A DNA stretch of 64,000 bases from contig CAKMRJ010001112.1 in assembly GCA_928212115.1 (NCBI GenBank), positions 400,334,431 to 400,398,430 on the forward strand. Direction: 5' to 3'. Shown piece after piece: positions 34,601-46,559 of the stretch. Source of the DNA: Lactuca virosa (taxonomy: Eukaryota; Streptophyta; Magnoliopsida; Asterales; Asteraceae). The notes beneath the pieces were generated by a model, which did no database searches, was not told the origin of the DNA, and saw only the letters and a program-made list of their open reading frames with translations. Within the stretch, counting starts at the first letter, position 1, and each line of letters begins with the position of its first letter. The position numbers were made by a program, and so were the translations under genes.

Positions 34601-37600
34601 CTCCTTCACAAGATTTGACCAGTTTAAGAAAGAAACAAACTTTATGTATATATGAGTTTAACCGGACATACATCATTATTCATTCAGCTAAACCATTATA
34701 CTTTTATTTTTTACCATTTTGGAAAATAAATAAGCCAAAGGACCAACTTACCCTCCATCTATACTTATATACGAGATATGCTCTACCTCCGGCCGTTGCT
34801 AACCTCAAGAAAATAATCCACATGGCATCCCATGAAGATTTACCTTTGCCAACTGTCTTACCTGCCATCATTTATAATAAATAAATAAATAAATAGTCAA
34901 ATAAAAAAAATAAGAAATAGAAAACATATTAATGCAAGTATCAAGGTATCTCATATAAGGAAGATCACCAGTACAACTACACTCATACCTTCCTCATGTA
35001 TGCTTCCAACTGCATTCTAGACATTTACATGATTTCTTCTCTTTACATTCATTAACATCTGTGTTCAATAACTCATCTTATTTACCAAATTACCTTTCTA
35101 AAACCCTTCCATCATTTTAAAAAATTTATTTACCTTCACGATTTTTAACACCATCAGCTTTAAATCCCGAAGGACAGGCACATTTTCCATTTTCATTATC
35201 ATCTTATAAACCCTACATTAGAATGAAATTACCAAAATGCCTATGAATAAATTGCAAGAGAGAACAAAACCAGACAAGGTGAGAGTGAACTACAATCTCG
35301 GCTTTCATTCCAACATCCTCCATTATTGATCTTACAATGCCTGGGGCCACTTGCTACAAAAATACTTAATTACCAAAATACCCTTCGAAAACTAATTTAT
35401 GTTCTTGACTAAAATGAATGAAAGTATACCTACACATGAGGTGTACCCATCTTCTTCGAATTGTACTCCATCAAACTCTCGTATGAAATGTATCTTGTGT
35501 AAAAACTGTAAAAGTATACGGAAAATTTTATAAATTTGTGAGCTTGAGATATAAAAATAAAAAAGGATACAGATGTATATAAAATCAGATCAAAAATACA
35601 TATATATACAACACAATAAATTAATTAACCCGCACTTTGACAACTGTACCCAATTATAGCATTAATCGTTTAAAAAATCTTATTATAACAGTAAATATGG
35701 TTTGTATTTGGATCATATTCCTATAAATTGGTACATTTTTTCAAAGTATATTGCTATTTTGCTCCATTAAAACCTAAAAATCCAAGTAACCTCTTGTTTG
35801 TATAATTTTTCAACCTTTGTTGAAACTGTTTGTATCGAGGGAATGTATTTGGGTTTGTTCTCAGTATGCTATTCGTAAATTTTTCCCAAACCTGCCAAAA
35901 GATCACATGTTTTATTTCCATTTGAAAAGTCAATTTACAAAAGATAAAGAAAATGGATGGAAGTTTCATAAAATGTGTCGATTTAAAAAGCACGAACCTT
36001 TGTGGGTCCCAACGCAGTACTGTTGTACATGTGGTTTTTTCTTTTTCATCTTTTGACTTTTCATCACCTGTAATAAAACATAAATTAATATAATATTACA
36101 ATTTCAAATCTTTTAAATTAATATAATTTTCATAAATATATGTATACCATATTAGAGTTGCAGAGTGTGAGGTTATCTCTCAACAGATACATGACGAAGG
36201 TGTTGTAATTGAGGAATTCCTTCTTCAAAAGCTTGATTAGTCCAATAGTAGGTTCGATAACATGTACAACAGAGTTAACATAAAGTACAACTGGCCAGCA
36301 GTTAAAATATTGTAGCAAAGTAATTCAACCAACAATAGATCATTTAAATTGGTAAAAAATAATTCCAACAAAGCAACAATATATACTGTCAAGGTTAATC
36401 CAAAATTCTATGTTAAAATATAAAAAAATGCCAAATTAGGCCAAAATGATGAAGTTGTTGACTACATGCGGTTGCGATCGATTCCTAATTGCGTATAAGA
36501 AGATGACAAAGTCTTGGAAGGTTGGACCCCCTCAAGTCTTTTAGGTACACGGTAAGTCATGTTTTTCTGCCAGGTCACACTTTACCTTGTTTTACCTGAA
36601 AACCTCAGCCACTTGCACAAAAAAATGTTAAATTGATGAGTTTAGTATCGTGTTGATTCAACAGCTTCTTCTTGGCAGTGAGAACATCATTCGCATCCCC
36701 TGTTTTCATTAGTATTGAAAAACAACCCAGAGTGAGACAATAAAGTTGAAAGAAATGCTTTAATTGGAAACCCAGTCACGTGAGCTTAAGAGTTACTCGA
36801 ATCATAGCAATCATATTCTGTTCTAACTCAAACAATTGAGGTAATTCCAAATCGCGGAAGAAAAGTAAGTCGAAAATTTAAGGCTTATATACCCGGTTGA
36901 GGTGTACCATCGCCACCGAAGGTGATGAAGCCCTATCCATCGCTGCAATTCCAGTTAGAAGACCTATAACGGAAAGAGGGCAGCAAGTAAAAAAAATTCA
37001 GATGGAAAAGTAATACAGATCAGTGAAGTGTAAAATCAGGGCTCAGATTGGTCATGATTTCCGCCAAAAATTAGGACTCAGATTTGGTTATGGTTAGAAA
37101 TTCAGAGAAAGCTAAGAAAATAGAAAAAGGCCGAGCAGCGACGTCGCTAAAGGAGACTTTATCGGTCTGTTCGGTTCTCCACAAAGGCAACCGCCGCCAC
37201 CGATATTACTTCTCCGTCCTTCAGCGTCTCGAACGTGATGTTTGGTTGGATTCTTCTCCAATATCCCTTCTGTATGGTTGGATGTAGAAGAAACGGGCCT
37301 TGAAAAGGAGAATGGATTTAATCATGGGATAAAGATAAGAAATGGTAATGGTAAGTGATTGGATGCGAGAGGCGGTGGCGGTAGCAACACATTATTGGAT
37401 GGGAAAGGCGGTGGGTGAGTGACGAAGCCTCAATCTGTGAAAGAATATGTTAAGGGACGTAAGTGTAAAGGTCCTAAATTAGCGTGACAATCGTCTTAAA
37501 CAGGCAGAAATCTGTGGTGAAATTCGAATTCATGTTCACCAATCGGATGAGAATTAATATGTATATAATGAATATTTTATTTTAAAAAGTTCAAAAAAAA

Positions 37601-37690
37601 ATTAAAAGATTTCACATTTAGAAAAATAAAAATAAAACATATCCTAATAAAATATTTTGGGTCAAAAGTTAAGAAAAACAAATAAAGTTT
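31649..37690. other. Central part of the CACTA block, likely captured or decayed DNA
   Basis: Six kilobases without a gene I can name. Short coding-like pieces include 34786-34860 plus (LPPAVANLKKIIHMASHEDL), 36640-36715 minus (KTGDANDVLTAKKKLLNQHD), and a 5'-exon-like GC-richer stretch at 33240-33720 with GGGGAGATCGAGATC repeats. They lack starts, splice context on both sides and family motifs. A homopolymer T10-G10 run lies at about 33751-33772. A transposase could not be recognised in any frame. Confidence 0.4.
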
Positions 37691-37750
37691 AATACTCCCT
37701 CCGTCCCAAAAAAGAAACATGGACTATTATTTTGAGACGGAAAGAGTAGT
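37691..37750. mobile_element. Stowaway-type MITE remnant
   Basis: TACTCCCTCCGTCCCA at the left and an inverted match (GAGACGGAAAGAGTA) at the right, about 58 bp apart, each with the TA target. CTCCCTCCGTCCC is the hallmark terminal repeat of Stowaway (Tc1/mariner) MITEs. The usual internal 150 or so bases are missing. Confidence 0.7.
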
Positions 37751-37875
37751 TAATAATTTTCATTACTTTTTATATAAAAAAAATCGAAGTTCTAATAAAT
37801 TACTTTTAAATTTTTATATATTTTAAAATTTGATTAATGATAGTAAACTAGGAATAACTCTAAAGCAAATACTTA

Positions 37876-38171
37876 AGTGGGCGATGCAGGGGTGAGGTGG
37901 TGTAGGGGTATCTGTGTTGACGTAAAGTGGGTGGGTAGGGTCGGATATGGGTATGGGTAGGGGATGGTAGGCGTTGGTGGATGAGTATATACATGTGAGT
38001 TTCATGGTATGGGTCGGATATGTGTAAAGTAGGTGTATGTGTGGGTGGGTGGTGTAGGTTATATAAGGTGTGGGTGGGGTATGGGTGTGAATATAGGGCG
38101 AGGTGGGTGGTATTGGTGTAGGTGGGGGTAAAGTTAGGTGAATTAGTGGGTGTGTGTGAGGTGGGGATGTA
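37876..38171 (+). repeat. G-rich GGGTGGGTAGGG-type tract
   Basis: About 300 bp in which the plus strand is strongly enriched in G and T with almost no C, built from GGGTRGGG and GTGGGTG words. Runs such as GGGTGGGTAGGG could form G-quadruplexes. The proline/threonine-rich frames on the other strand are only translations of this tract. Confidence 0.75.
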
Positions 38172-38189
38172 GGAATGTGCCTTAAGCCT

Positions 38190-38945
38190 AAACCTATAAG
38201 ACATGAGACATAATCCATAATTCATAAGCCCTAAGTCATAAGTCATAAGCCATAAGCCATAAGCCAAACATCATACACCACAAGCTATAAGTTATAAGTC
38301 TTAAGCCTTAAGTCATAAGTCTCGAGACATAAACCATAAGCCATAAACATTAAGTTATAAGTCATATATAAGCCACAATCCTTAATCTATAAGACACATG
38401 CCATAAGTTATAATCCTTAATCCCTAAAAACATAAGTTGTACGCCTTAATCCTACAATCTCTAACACCCACCTAACCCACCATAAGGCATAGGGCTTAAT
38501 GCCTGGTATATGCTTAGTGCTTAGGGCTTTATGCGTAGTGCTTATGGATTCGGGCTTATATGGTAGTTCTGAAGGCTTAGGTCTTATGAAATACATGCAC
38601 ATATACATATACGCACATACACATACACAAATGCATAAACTCTAAGACATACCCCGTAAACCCTAAGCCTTACACCATATGACATAATCCTTAAGGCTTA
38701 AGCCATAAGCATTAGGCTTTAGCCCTAAGACATAAATCATAAGACTTAATCCATGCACCTTAACCATCAAGTAATATGACTTAAGTTATAAACCATAATC
38801 CCTATGTCGTAAGCCATAAGCCAAAAGCCCTAAGCCTAAGTCCTACAACCTAATCCGTAAGCCATGAGTATTAATCTATAAGTGATACATCATAAGCCAT
38901 GAGATATAAGCCCAAAGTCGTAATTCATAAGCCCTAAACCATGTG
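38190..38945. repeat. Degenerate heptamer array (CATAAGC/CCTAAGT)
   Basis: About 750 bp of imperfect tandem 7-mers around CATAAGY, CCTTAAG and CCCTAAA, for example CATAAGCCATAAGCCATAAG near 38250. The 7-bp period and occasional CCCTAAA/TAAACCC words recall plant telomeric repeats, but most units differ. A short (CACATA)n stretch interrupts it near 38595-38630. Confidence 0.75.
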
Positions 38946-39193
38946 AGGGAATATAGAGCAAATATAACACCTAAATAGTTTACTAGGGTCACTAACGCGA
39001 ATCTTAGATTATTAAGATTGTCAAAATCTTAGTGAAATTAGTTAAATAGTGAATTTTACGTAGCGTTCGACTATTGTGGCGATAATAATTCGAGTAGTTC
39101 CTTACTTCAGCCGATAAGGAGGATGTTCGTTCGCATAGTCAAAATAGGGCCTAAATTCTCTTATTTCTTTTCTTCTTTCTCCTTTCTCGGCCC

Positions 39194-39196
<3 letters not shown>

Positions 39197-39260
<64 letters not shown>
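39197..39260. repeat. (TA)32 microsatellite
   Basis: 64 bp of uninterrupted TA. The isoleucine-tyrosine frame across it is an artefact. Confidence 0.97.
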
Positions 39261-39264
<4 letters not shown>

Positions 39265-40101
39265 GGGAAGAAATGTGGAAATGGCTAGAATTGTGCCACC
39301 TCCATATTATTTAGCATATAAACATGCATATTACCCCACAAATATTGAGGCAACTAACCAATTAACCACTAAGTAAAGACTAAACTTCTCACTCTTATCT
39401 CTCACTCTATCTCTCGGCCTATCTCTCACTCTCCAACCTCTCTCTCATTTCAAACTCAACCCATATTCTCTCAACTCTTCTCCATCCTTCATCTCTCAAA
39501 GAAATCGTGGATTAAGGGAGATCTTCAAAGAATCACTTCAAGCTTCATATTTGTGGTGAGATATTACAAACCTAAGTGATATACTTCATCTTTAAACTTA
39601 TTCACTCCTCTTACACTCATGTTTTCGTGAATCATGCTCTTAGAACACCTTAGAGCCCGAAAATCATCTCAATAACACATCTAGGGCCGAGATCTCTTCA
39701 TTTCTTCATCAAAAACCGAAATCTTCAAACAAGGTGAGTTCATACCCCTTTATTTTCGGTTTTATATGATTTTTGGGGGAGAATACAAGTTGCTATATGA
39801 TAGATCTCGAAAACTCTAACAAAAATGGGTGAGATTTGAAAACTAAAACACTCTAAGCAACATCCTACAAAAATGAAAGTGTTAAACATGTCTAAGATGT
39901 TGAAAAACTAAACAAAATCGTGTATAAGGATCATTTTTGACAAATAAACAAAAGTTGTGACATTTGTGACTTTAAATCATTCCCGAGTTTGTTTTGTAAA
40001 ATATCAAACCAAAAGAATTTCTTTTTGTAATGAATTAAACCAAAAGGGACTATTTTTGATCTTTTAAAACAACATAAGGACCATTTTGTAAAGACTAAGA
40101 G

Positions 40102-40295
40102 GGTGTTTAACTTAGCTTTTGAAAGCCAAAAAGTTTTTTTTGTAAAAGTTGGAAAAGTCAGGATTACGTGACTTTTCAAAAAGATGCCCTTTAGTCTATT
40201 GAAAAAGTTGAAAAAGTCAGGATTACCGAATATTTTTTTTACTTTTAGAAAAAGATAAAACTGAAAAGTCAGTTTAAAAGTTATGACAAACATCC
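40102..40295. mobile_element. hAT-like MITE
   Basis: The ends GGTGTTTAAC and, inverted, GGATGTTTGTC form a short imperfect inverted repeat. The flanks share CTAAG within eight bases on each side, a possible worn 8-bp duplication. The interior repeats AAAAGTTGGAAAAGTCAGGATTAC-like words twice (about 40145 and 40205). No coding sequence. Confidence 0.45.
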
Positions 40296-40379
40296 TCTAA
40301 GTCCAATAGAGTCCAATAGGATTTGCCTTGAAAGCTGTCAAAGGTGTCAGTTTTAATTTAAAGTATTAAACACAGGAAC

Positions 40380-41200
40380 TGTTTTGCCACATTCCCCAAA
40401 TATACCAAAGGAGACGCATCTTCTTCTGATCAGGGAAGAGGAACGGACGGCCAAAAGAAACGCGAATGAAACAGTCATACGCCTCTCATCTGTCGAGCGG
40501 AGGGAAAAGGAAATCGAAGGCGGCAACAGGTGGCTCGGTGGAGGAGACCAATCGCAAAAAGGAGGGAAGAAGAAGTCTGTCAAAAAACGGCGATCCATCT
40601 TTGGTCTTCGTGATTCTGTCGCCGACAGCAACAACTCGGAAAAGAAATCAGAACAACAAGCAACAACGATTGGGTTTGGGGTGTTTTGGGTCGTGCTTTT
40701 TCGAAAGTAGCTGGGGTGTTTGGCTGAGATCGGTGAACAGGAAGGGAAGGATGTGAAAGTAGAAAAGCGGCTCGGTGGTGGCTGTTGTCAACAGCGGTGG
40801 TGGCGGAGCATAGTGGCAGTGGGCGCTCTCTGGTGAACCCTCGTGGGTTCCTTTCTCGTCACAGGTTAGTCAAATGGGCAAAGAAACAACACTAATAGGG
40901 TGTGTTTGGCGTGATGTCTTCTTGATTGCTGGGAAATCTCCACTTCTGGTGGAGGTTTGGGTTGATTCCATTGACAGGTAAGGCACAAGAAAGAAAACGG
41001 GGATGCTGCCCATCTTGGTTTCGCCGGAAACTGCCACCCACCACCGATGGTCCTTGGCAGGAAATGATGAAGATGAAAGGAGGGGTTGATGCTTCTTCAT
41101 TGGCCAAAACAGTCCATGAATCAGAAAAGCGAAGAGAAATAAAGAAGGATTTTGGGTTTTTGTGGTGATACATTTGTTTTCAATTTCCAAATTTGGTATT
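40380..41200. other. GC-richer segment with open but unsupported frames
   Basis: Overlapping frames on both strands reach about 110 codons here. They are rich in K, R, E and G on the plus strand, with no domain or consistent splice sites. It could be a captured exon or LTR sequence. I do not call a gene. Confidence 0.3.
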
Positions 41201-42217
41201 CACCATACATTATAGATTTACTTTTTGAGTGCCAAATTGGTCAAGGTGAAGCTTGAAATCAACATACTTGGTTGTCAAATTTTATTTATTGTTGTACTTT
41301 GAGGTAATTTTAGAAGCAATGTATTGCTTCAATTATTAATATGTATTTATGTATGTAGAAACATGTATTTGGTGTATTATTGAGTGATGGTGGTAAAAAT
41401 GTGAGTGTAGATGTTATAGTCATATTGCTAGAAATTTAAAATCAATTATGATCGACTCAAAGTGCCAAAAGTACAATGTCATATTTGGAATATCTAAAAT
41501 GGTGATATTTTCTAACTTTCTCGATTCGTGTGCTCTCGATCCGGATATAATTTTTTTTTTTTGAAAATGACAAATGATAATCTTGGTTATAAGATTTCCC
41601 AAAACTGAAAAGGATCTTAAATCCGATAAGTAGAACTTCGGGAAAACCCGTTTAAAGTTTCGCGATTTGTATGATCGGATTCGACAGATTTTTCAAATCT
41701 GATTTTGGTCGAGACTAAAAATGTGATAAAATAATAGAACGTAGTCTGAGTTCAAAAACGTGCTCAAAAACAGTTTACGAGATTCGAAGCTATTCAAACG
41801 AAACAGGGCACGGTTCATTTCAAAAAAATCAGATAAATACTGATTTTTATAACCTTAAAGAGTCGTAACTTTCTCATACGACATCCGTTTTGGTCGTTAT
41901 TTATATCCACGAAATCAGGTGAACATATTCTATTCAAATATCTTATCCATAACTCTCATATATATCTGATGCAAAAATTATTTTTTTAACCTTACCAATA
42001 AATTTAATTTTTGTAATTTTCGAATTGATGTTCAATGATAGAAGGTTCGAGGAGTTTGAGATGTTCTAAAAGTAATTGTAAATATAATATCTATAGTATA
42101 CTTTATAAACATAAAATTACACGCAATTGATATTTATTGCATAACGGTTCGCGGTGGTTTGACTGCCGAACTCTAACCAATTTTACCAGTTGTTACAATT
42201 TTTTAACTTAAGACATA

Positions 42218-43596
42218 CACTAGTACAAAAAGAATGACCATTATATAATCATAGTCACATATTCAATGACCATACTATAATTATATTGAACATACATTAT
42301 TTTACTTATATAACTAGACTTATCTATAGACACACATAATAATTGTAACCATAACTAAATGCTACTTACAGTCACAATATTTGTTTTTTTTCAAAGCTAA
42401 TTCATCATATTTTGACATACATAATAAAATGCACATGACCAGAAACCACTAAAAGTAATGTGTTTTCTTGTTTTGACTAAGTCACTAGTAAACACTTTTC
42501 TATGGACACATAAATATTTAATGTGATCATGTGTATCACATGTTAGCTACATTAGATTTCATGTGTCTAAAATATGCACCATGATACAGAAACATGTACA
42601 ATTGCCTCATTTGACCATATACTTATCTATTGTCTCTTATAAAAAAAATATCATAACATTAATCAATACACGTGGTTGATATCAAAGATAAATATGGTCA
42701 AATTTAAGAGTCTTCCAAATACAATAGTACAACCAGAATAAACATTACATAATTATAAGAACATATTCAATGAACGACCCCTAATTATACCGATAAGACA
42801 TTATTGTTCTTTTATAACTATATTTACATATAGACACATATAATAGTTGTAATCATAACTAAATGCTACCTACAAACACAATATTTGTTTCTTCTCAAAG
42901 CCAATTCATAATATTTTGACACACATAATAAAAGGTACATGACCATAAGTAACATATTCAATGAACGACCCCTAATTATACCGATAAGACATTATTGTTC
43001 TTTTATAACTATATTTACATATAGACACATATAATAGCTGTAATCGTAACTAAATGCTACCTACACACACAATATTTGTTTCTTCTTAAAGCCAATTCAT
43101 AATATTTTGACACACATAATAAAAGGTACATGACCATAAGTAACCAATACTAACTTGTTTTATTTTCTTGCGTTAACTAAGTACAACTAGTACAGAACCG
43201 CACTATGGACACATAAATATTTAGTGTGACCATATGTATCACCTTTTAGCTACTTTGTCTGTTATGTGGCTATAAAGGCATCAGGTTATAGACACACATA
43301 GAACTAACTCATGTCACGATACGTTTATCTACTGTCTCTCATAAAAAAGTATGACAATCTTAATCGATAGCTGTGGCTGATTGTGACCTATGGCCTCAGT
43401 GGTCGAGTGTGACTAATTATTGTCACATTTGGTATAATTAAGTGTGGTTAAAGTTTTTAATGGTCACACAAACTAATTTAAATGTATCCAAAAACAGTCT
43501 CTAAATTTTTTTAGTGACCTTTGGCCACACTTTTAATAAAAAGTGTCACATGCCGTTTTTCGGAAAGTGTGACCGTAGGTCATTTTTGTACTAGTG
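42218..43596. mobile_element. Non-autonomous CACTA element (1.38 kb) at the right end of the block
   Basis: It starts CACTAGTACAAAAA and ends with the exact inverse TTTTTGTACTAGTG, giving a perfect 14-bp inverted repeat followed by TGACC-type motifs. The interior is AT-rich with many GTCACA/ACACAT words and has no coding frame. The left flank is ATA and the right is CTG, so it lacks its own target duplication. The right CTG pairs with 16662-16664 instead. Confidence 0.75.
42765..43142. repeat. Two tandem ~187-bp repeats inside the small CACTA
   Basis: A segment starting ATTCAATGAACGACCCCTAA occurs at about 42765 and again at about 42957, each followed by the same 180 or so bases with few changes. 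A more diverged third relative lies at about 42265-42450. Confidence 0.8.
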
Positions 43597-44072
43597 CTGC
43601 CTATAACGCGAATTGGAAGGTCGTGATGATGTCGTGTCGATGAGATTGTGGAATGTGGATCACATGAGGAAGCCGCACAATATATCTATCTGGAGGAGTC
43701 TTTGTGTTCAGTTCAGCAAAATTGGGCGCTTGATTGAAATCGTGTGGCTGTCTTATCGCAGAAGAAATGTAGTATTAACTATATAGAAAAAGATGTGAAA
43801 AAAACACCATTTTTGAACACTTGTGAGATCGATGTAGAAAGTTTGAAGTACATGATTTTGAGCACCTTATAATAGTACATTAATAAAGGAAGGTGGCATA
43901 TGGATATATAGATAAAAAAATTTGAATGATGTTCTTCATTGCTATGTTAATAGTCAAAATAGTGTTGGTTATCCTACAATTTGGAGACTGCTTTACAAAT
44001 ACTTAGGTTTCATGGTGGTTTCTACTGTACAAAATTATGTATATGTTATCAAATACAATGCAAAATTCTGGG
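43597..44072. other. Spacer downstream of SAUR-A copy 2
   Basis: Resumes the tandem unit after the CACTA block and matches 6088-6563. No supported gene. Confidence 0.75.
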
Positions 44073-44381
44073 TCATAATGAGCAGATCAGGCCAGATGCA
44101 AGTTGAATGAAGACATCCTCACGACATGGAATTGTGAGGCCACCCATTGGATGATCATAACCAAATTCTTCCTCTGATTGACGTAGCAGATCTTGGAATG
44201 AAGGCTGGTCTAATAACAATAAAGGAACAACAAATCGTCTTTTTTCTTGATCACCAACATAAACTGCAAAATGTCCTTTGGGGATGATTTCTACCGATGA
44301 TGATGATGAGCGGCTTCCATTGGAGAATGATCGACCGAGAACCTTTTTGGCCTGAATGATTTGAGGCATACGAATGGCCAT
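44073..44381 (-). CDS. SAUR-A copy 2, auxin-responsive SAUR family protein (102 aa)
   Basis: An intact single-exon SAUR gene and the tandem duplicate of 6564-6872. The SAUR domain runs at about 34-95, with PKGHFAVYVGDQEKRRF, PSFQDLLRQSEEEFGYDHP and GGLTIPCRED, and the N-terminus has the same serine run. Five residues differ from copy 1; residue 16 is glycine as in SAUR-B, where copy 1 has cysteine. Residue 55 is leucine in place of the serine found in the other copies. The 26.9-kb CACTA block lies about 0.5 kb past its 3' end and does not touch the gene or its promoter. It is probably functional on sequence grounds. Confidence 0.95.
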   Translation of the reverse strand: MAIRMPQIIQAKKVLGRSFSNGSRSSSSSVEIIPKGHFAVYVGDQEKRRFVVPLLLLDQPSFQDLLRQSEEEFGYDHPMGGLTIPCREDVFIQLASGLICSL

Positions 44382-44490
44382 TTTTATATGAAGGCTACGG
44401 TCTCTTTCTTCTGAAAAGGATTTCTTTTATGTGAAAGATGCTATGATGGATTTTGGGAGGAGTTGTGCTTCATATCAGCCCAATTGTATC

Positions 44491-44500
44491 CATTTTATAG
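44491..44500 (-). promoter_or_regulatory. TATA box of SAUR-A copy 2
   Basis: CTATAAAATG on the minus strand, about 110 bp from the ATG, identical to copy 1. Confidence 0.6.
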
Positions 44501-45886
44501 GTGTATGAAGATTTCCATGAAGATCAAATAATAGTAGGAATTTCAAAGAAGAGATGGTGACACATTCTACCAAAAAGAAAAATCACATGATTTTGTCTTC
44601 CAACTTGTTATTGCCCCAAAGAATTATATATGTACAATGAAGTATGCAACAAAATTTCAGTGTAATACTGAGTGGCCAAGCTTCAGCTACACTATGGACC
44701 CATGTACAAGTGAGTCTTATGGACACACATCATTAATTATTTCTCACATGGCCATGTTTGTCAAAAATATCAGAAGGTTAGGCATCTTTATTTCAAGTGC
44801 AACAAGTCCACAATTTCAGGTCCTGAAATCAACAAAACATCCAAAAAGAAATCAATGCTCATATCTAATCTGATATATGAATTAAACACATAGTATGCAC
44901 TTAAATATTTTCCTTTTCCCTCCCGAAGAAAATCAGATATATATCTTCTGAAGGTTGTTCTGTTATCAATGATCGATACAAATTAAAGGATCCGCTATTT
45001 GACTTTAACTGATAGCCGATTGGCTGTTTGCTTTTCCGTAACTCTGATATCAACTAATTAAGTGACCCATTGTGTTTTTATATTATTCATTTATTGATTA
45101 CAAGCAGTAACTTGTGATGTTGAAAACTTGATATATATAGGTCCATGTATTGTGGGGTCTTTCTAACTATTTTGGTAGGTTGTCAGTGATTGCCATGTTG
45201 CTTGAGTAATTAAGATTTGTAGCGGAATAAATCTCTTGGGAAGAAAGTAGGATGTGATGATGTTTAGGATGTTCCAAGAGGGGTCTCTGCTGGAATTCTT
45301 TGTGATTATAATATTTGAAACTCAATGCCTTGCCTTTTCCTTAGTTTTCATGATATCTATACAAGAGTTGTAGCTAGACTTTATATTGAAACCTTCCTAA
45401 TTAGTAATATGGTCATGATCTAATATAAATATGCCTAATAGTTTGCCATCAGAAGAAGCTAAGTACCATGGTATTCGCAATATGAGTTCTTTTCTTTAAA
45501 CTTCCGAGCTTCCTCAAGAAAGACATTACAATGCCCTTTACAAAGTCGTTCCCTTGAGTTAATACACTAACATGTGTGATCCTACCATGAATTTTTATCT
45601 AACTATTGATCATTGGTCATCGGCCGATTTCTCTTCACCAATCAGTCCCTATCATAACAGGTTAGAGGAAAAGAACAATAACTGATAGCTCTTGGGTAGG
45701 TGGTGTTATAGAAACAACTGATCCAGGCCTTAAGGCTATAGTATATGGAGAAAGATGTGGCATACACACTTTTTTTTAACAGATTGAAAATACAAGCTAA
45801 AGAACAAAAGTAAGTACGTGGTTCTGGTGGGTTTAGAGGACATTGATAAAGAAAGCCCTAATGGCATAGACATGAACACCATAAGT
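44501..45886. other. Intergenic region between SAUR-A copy 2 and SAUR-B copy 3
   Basis: The counterpart of 6991-8366, with no supported gene. Confidence 0.7.
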
Positions 45887-46139
45887 TGAACTATGCTCGT
45901 CATTAATGTATTAATGCTGAAACTAAATTTTGTTATCATACAATTAATTTGGAGACTACATTACTCCCTCTGATTTACAAGTAATTAATCTTCATGGTGA
46001 TTTTGACTGTACAAAACTGTTAGCAAACACGATGCATGCCAAGCTCTTCATCATAACGAGCTAAGGCGGCAGGCAACATCAATGAACACTTCCTCACGAC
46101 ACGGAATTGTGAGGCCGCCCACACTACAAGAAACGGGAC

Positions 46140-46540
46140 CTATCGGGACGACAAATGTCGTCTCTATAGGTTAAAAAAGTCGTCCCTATAGGTGTCCGGG
46201 ACGACATGTCGTCCCTGTAGCTCTCGTCCTCATAGCCCCGTCGCAATAGATCTTTTTGGTCGTCGCTATAAATATCGTCACAATAGCTATCCTTTAGAGA
46301 CGACATGTCGTCCTGTTCTGGTTCGTCGCTATACATTGCTGGTCTCCATAGATGAAGCTATAGAGACGACATGTCGCCTCTATAGGTATATCTATAAACA
46401 CAACACGTCGTCTCCATAGATAGAGATGTAGTCGACTCGCCCTACCCTTTAGCAACAGTATGTCGTCGTGGTAAATGCACCTGTAGAGACGACATGTCGT
46501 CTCTATAGATCCACCTATAGAAACGACATGTCGTCTCTAT
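46140..46540. repeat. Subterminal palindrome cluster, left end
   Basis: GACGACATGTCGTC or one-base variants occur at 46200-46213, 46299-46312, 46364-46377, 46488-46501 and 46522-46535, usually followed by TCTATAG. Related half-sites lie between. Two more variants lie at the right end (about 49770-49820). They are likely binding sites for a CACTA transposition protein. Frames on either strand here are artefacts. Confidence 0.85.
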
Positions 46541-46559
46541 ATGTATGCCCATACAGCTG

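Larger units (their letters stand above)
38963..42197 (+). mobile_element. Probable derelict gypsy LTR
   Basis: This may start TATAACACCT (from TGTAACACC) and end CAGTTGTTACA. It contains the AGGTGAGTTCATACCCCTT and GGGGAGAATACAAGTTG blocks (39733-39792) shared with the other gypsy LTRs here. It also has a GTCGTAACTTTCTCATACGA segment near 41867, common in chromovirus LTRs. No primer site or coding sequence is present. The flanking pentamers (GCAAA, ATTTT) do not match, so the borders are tentative. A (TA)n tract and a MITE-like insertion lie inside. Confidence 0.5.
16665..43596. mobile_element. 26.9-kb CACTA-bounded composite block
   Basis: The block starts CACTACAAGAAAAATCAC and ends GTGATC-type subterminal repeats closing in TACTAGTG. 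Both sides carry the triplet CTG, and the empty site in copy 1 (6088-6091) has one CTG, so this is a true insertion with a CACTA-type 3-bp duplication. GTGTGAC and GTCACA motifs crowd the inner side of both ends (16680-16800, 30180-31020, 42220-43590). The two ends are not inverted copies: the right end reads CACTAGTACAAAAA when inverted. No transposase is recognisable. The block includes nested LTR elements, captured exons, simple repeats and an internal CACTA terminus at 42218. Confidence 0.85.
8367..45886. repeat. Tandem SAUR unit, copy 2 (with two large insertions)
   Basis: This is the second period of the array. Removing the copia-type element with one CAATG and the CACTA block with one CTG leaves 7,908 bp, close to the 8,032 bp of copy 1. 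The order is the same: SAUR-B, spacer with CACTA-like element, SAUR-A. Relative to copies 1 and 3 it has lost a piece near 13915. Confidence 0.9.

Noticed and set aside
37823..38267. Proline/threonine/histidine-rich minus-strand frames of about 130 codons
   Set aside because: They read the complement of the G-rich tract and have no start context or domain.
40384..41190. Protein-coding gene on either strand
   Set aside because: Overlapping frames on both strands, no domain, no splice support, biased composition.
38963..42197. Firm borders for a solo LTR
   Set aside because: Only internal LTR blocks are convincing; flanking pentamers do not match, so the feature is kept as tentative.
42218..43596. 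Independent insertion of the small CACTA after the big block
   Set aside because: It has no duplication of its own; the CTG on its right pairs with the CTG at 16662-16664.
46124..46419. Frames on both strands at the left end of the 3.7-kb CACTA
   Set aside because: They follow the palindromic subterminal repeats.
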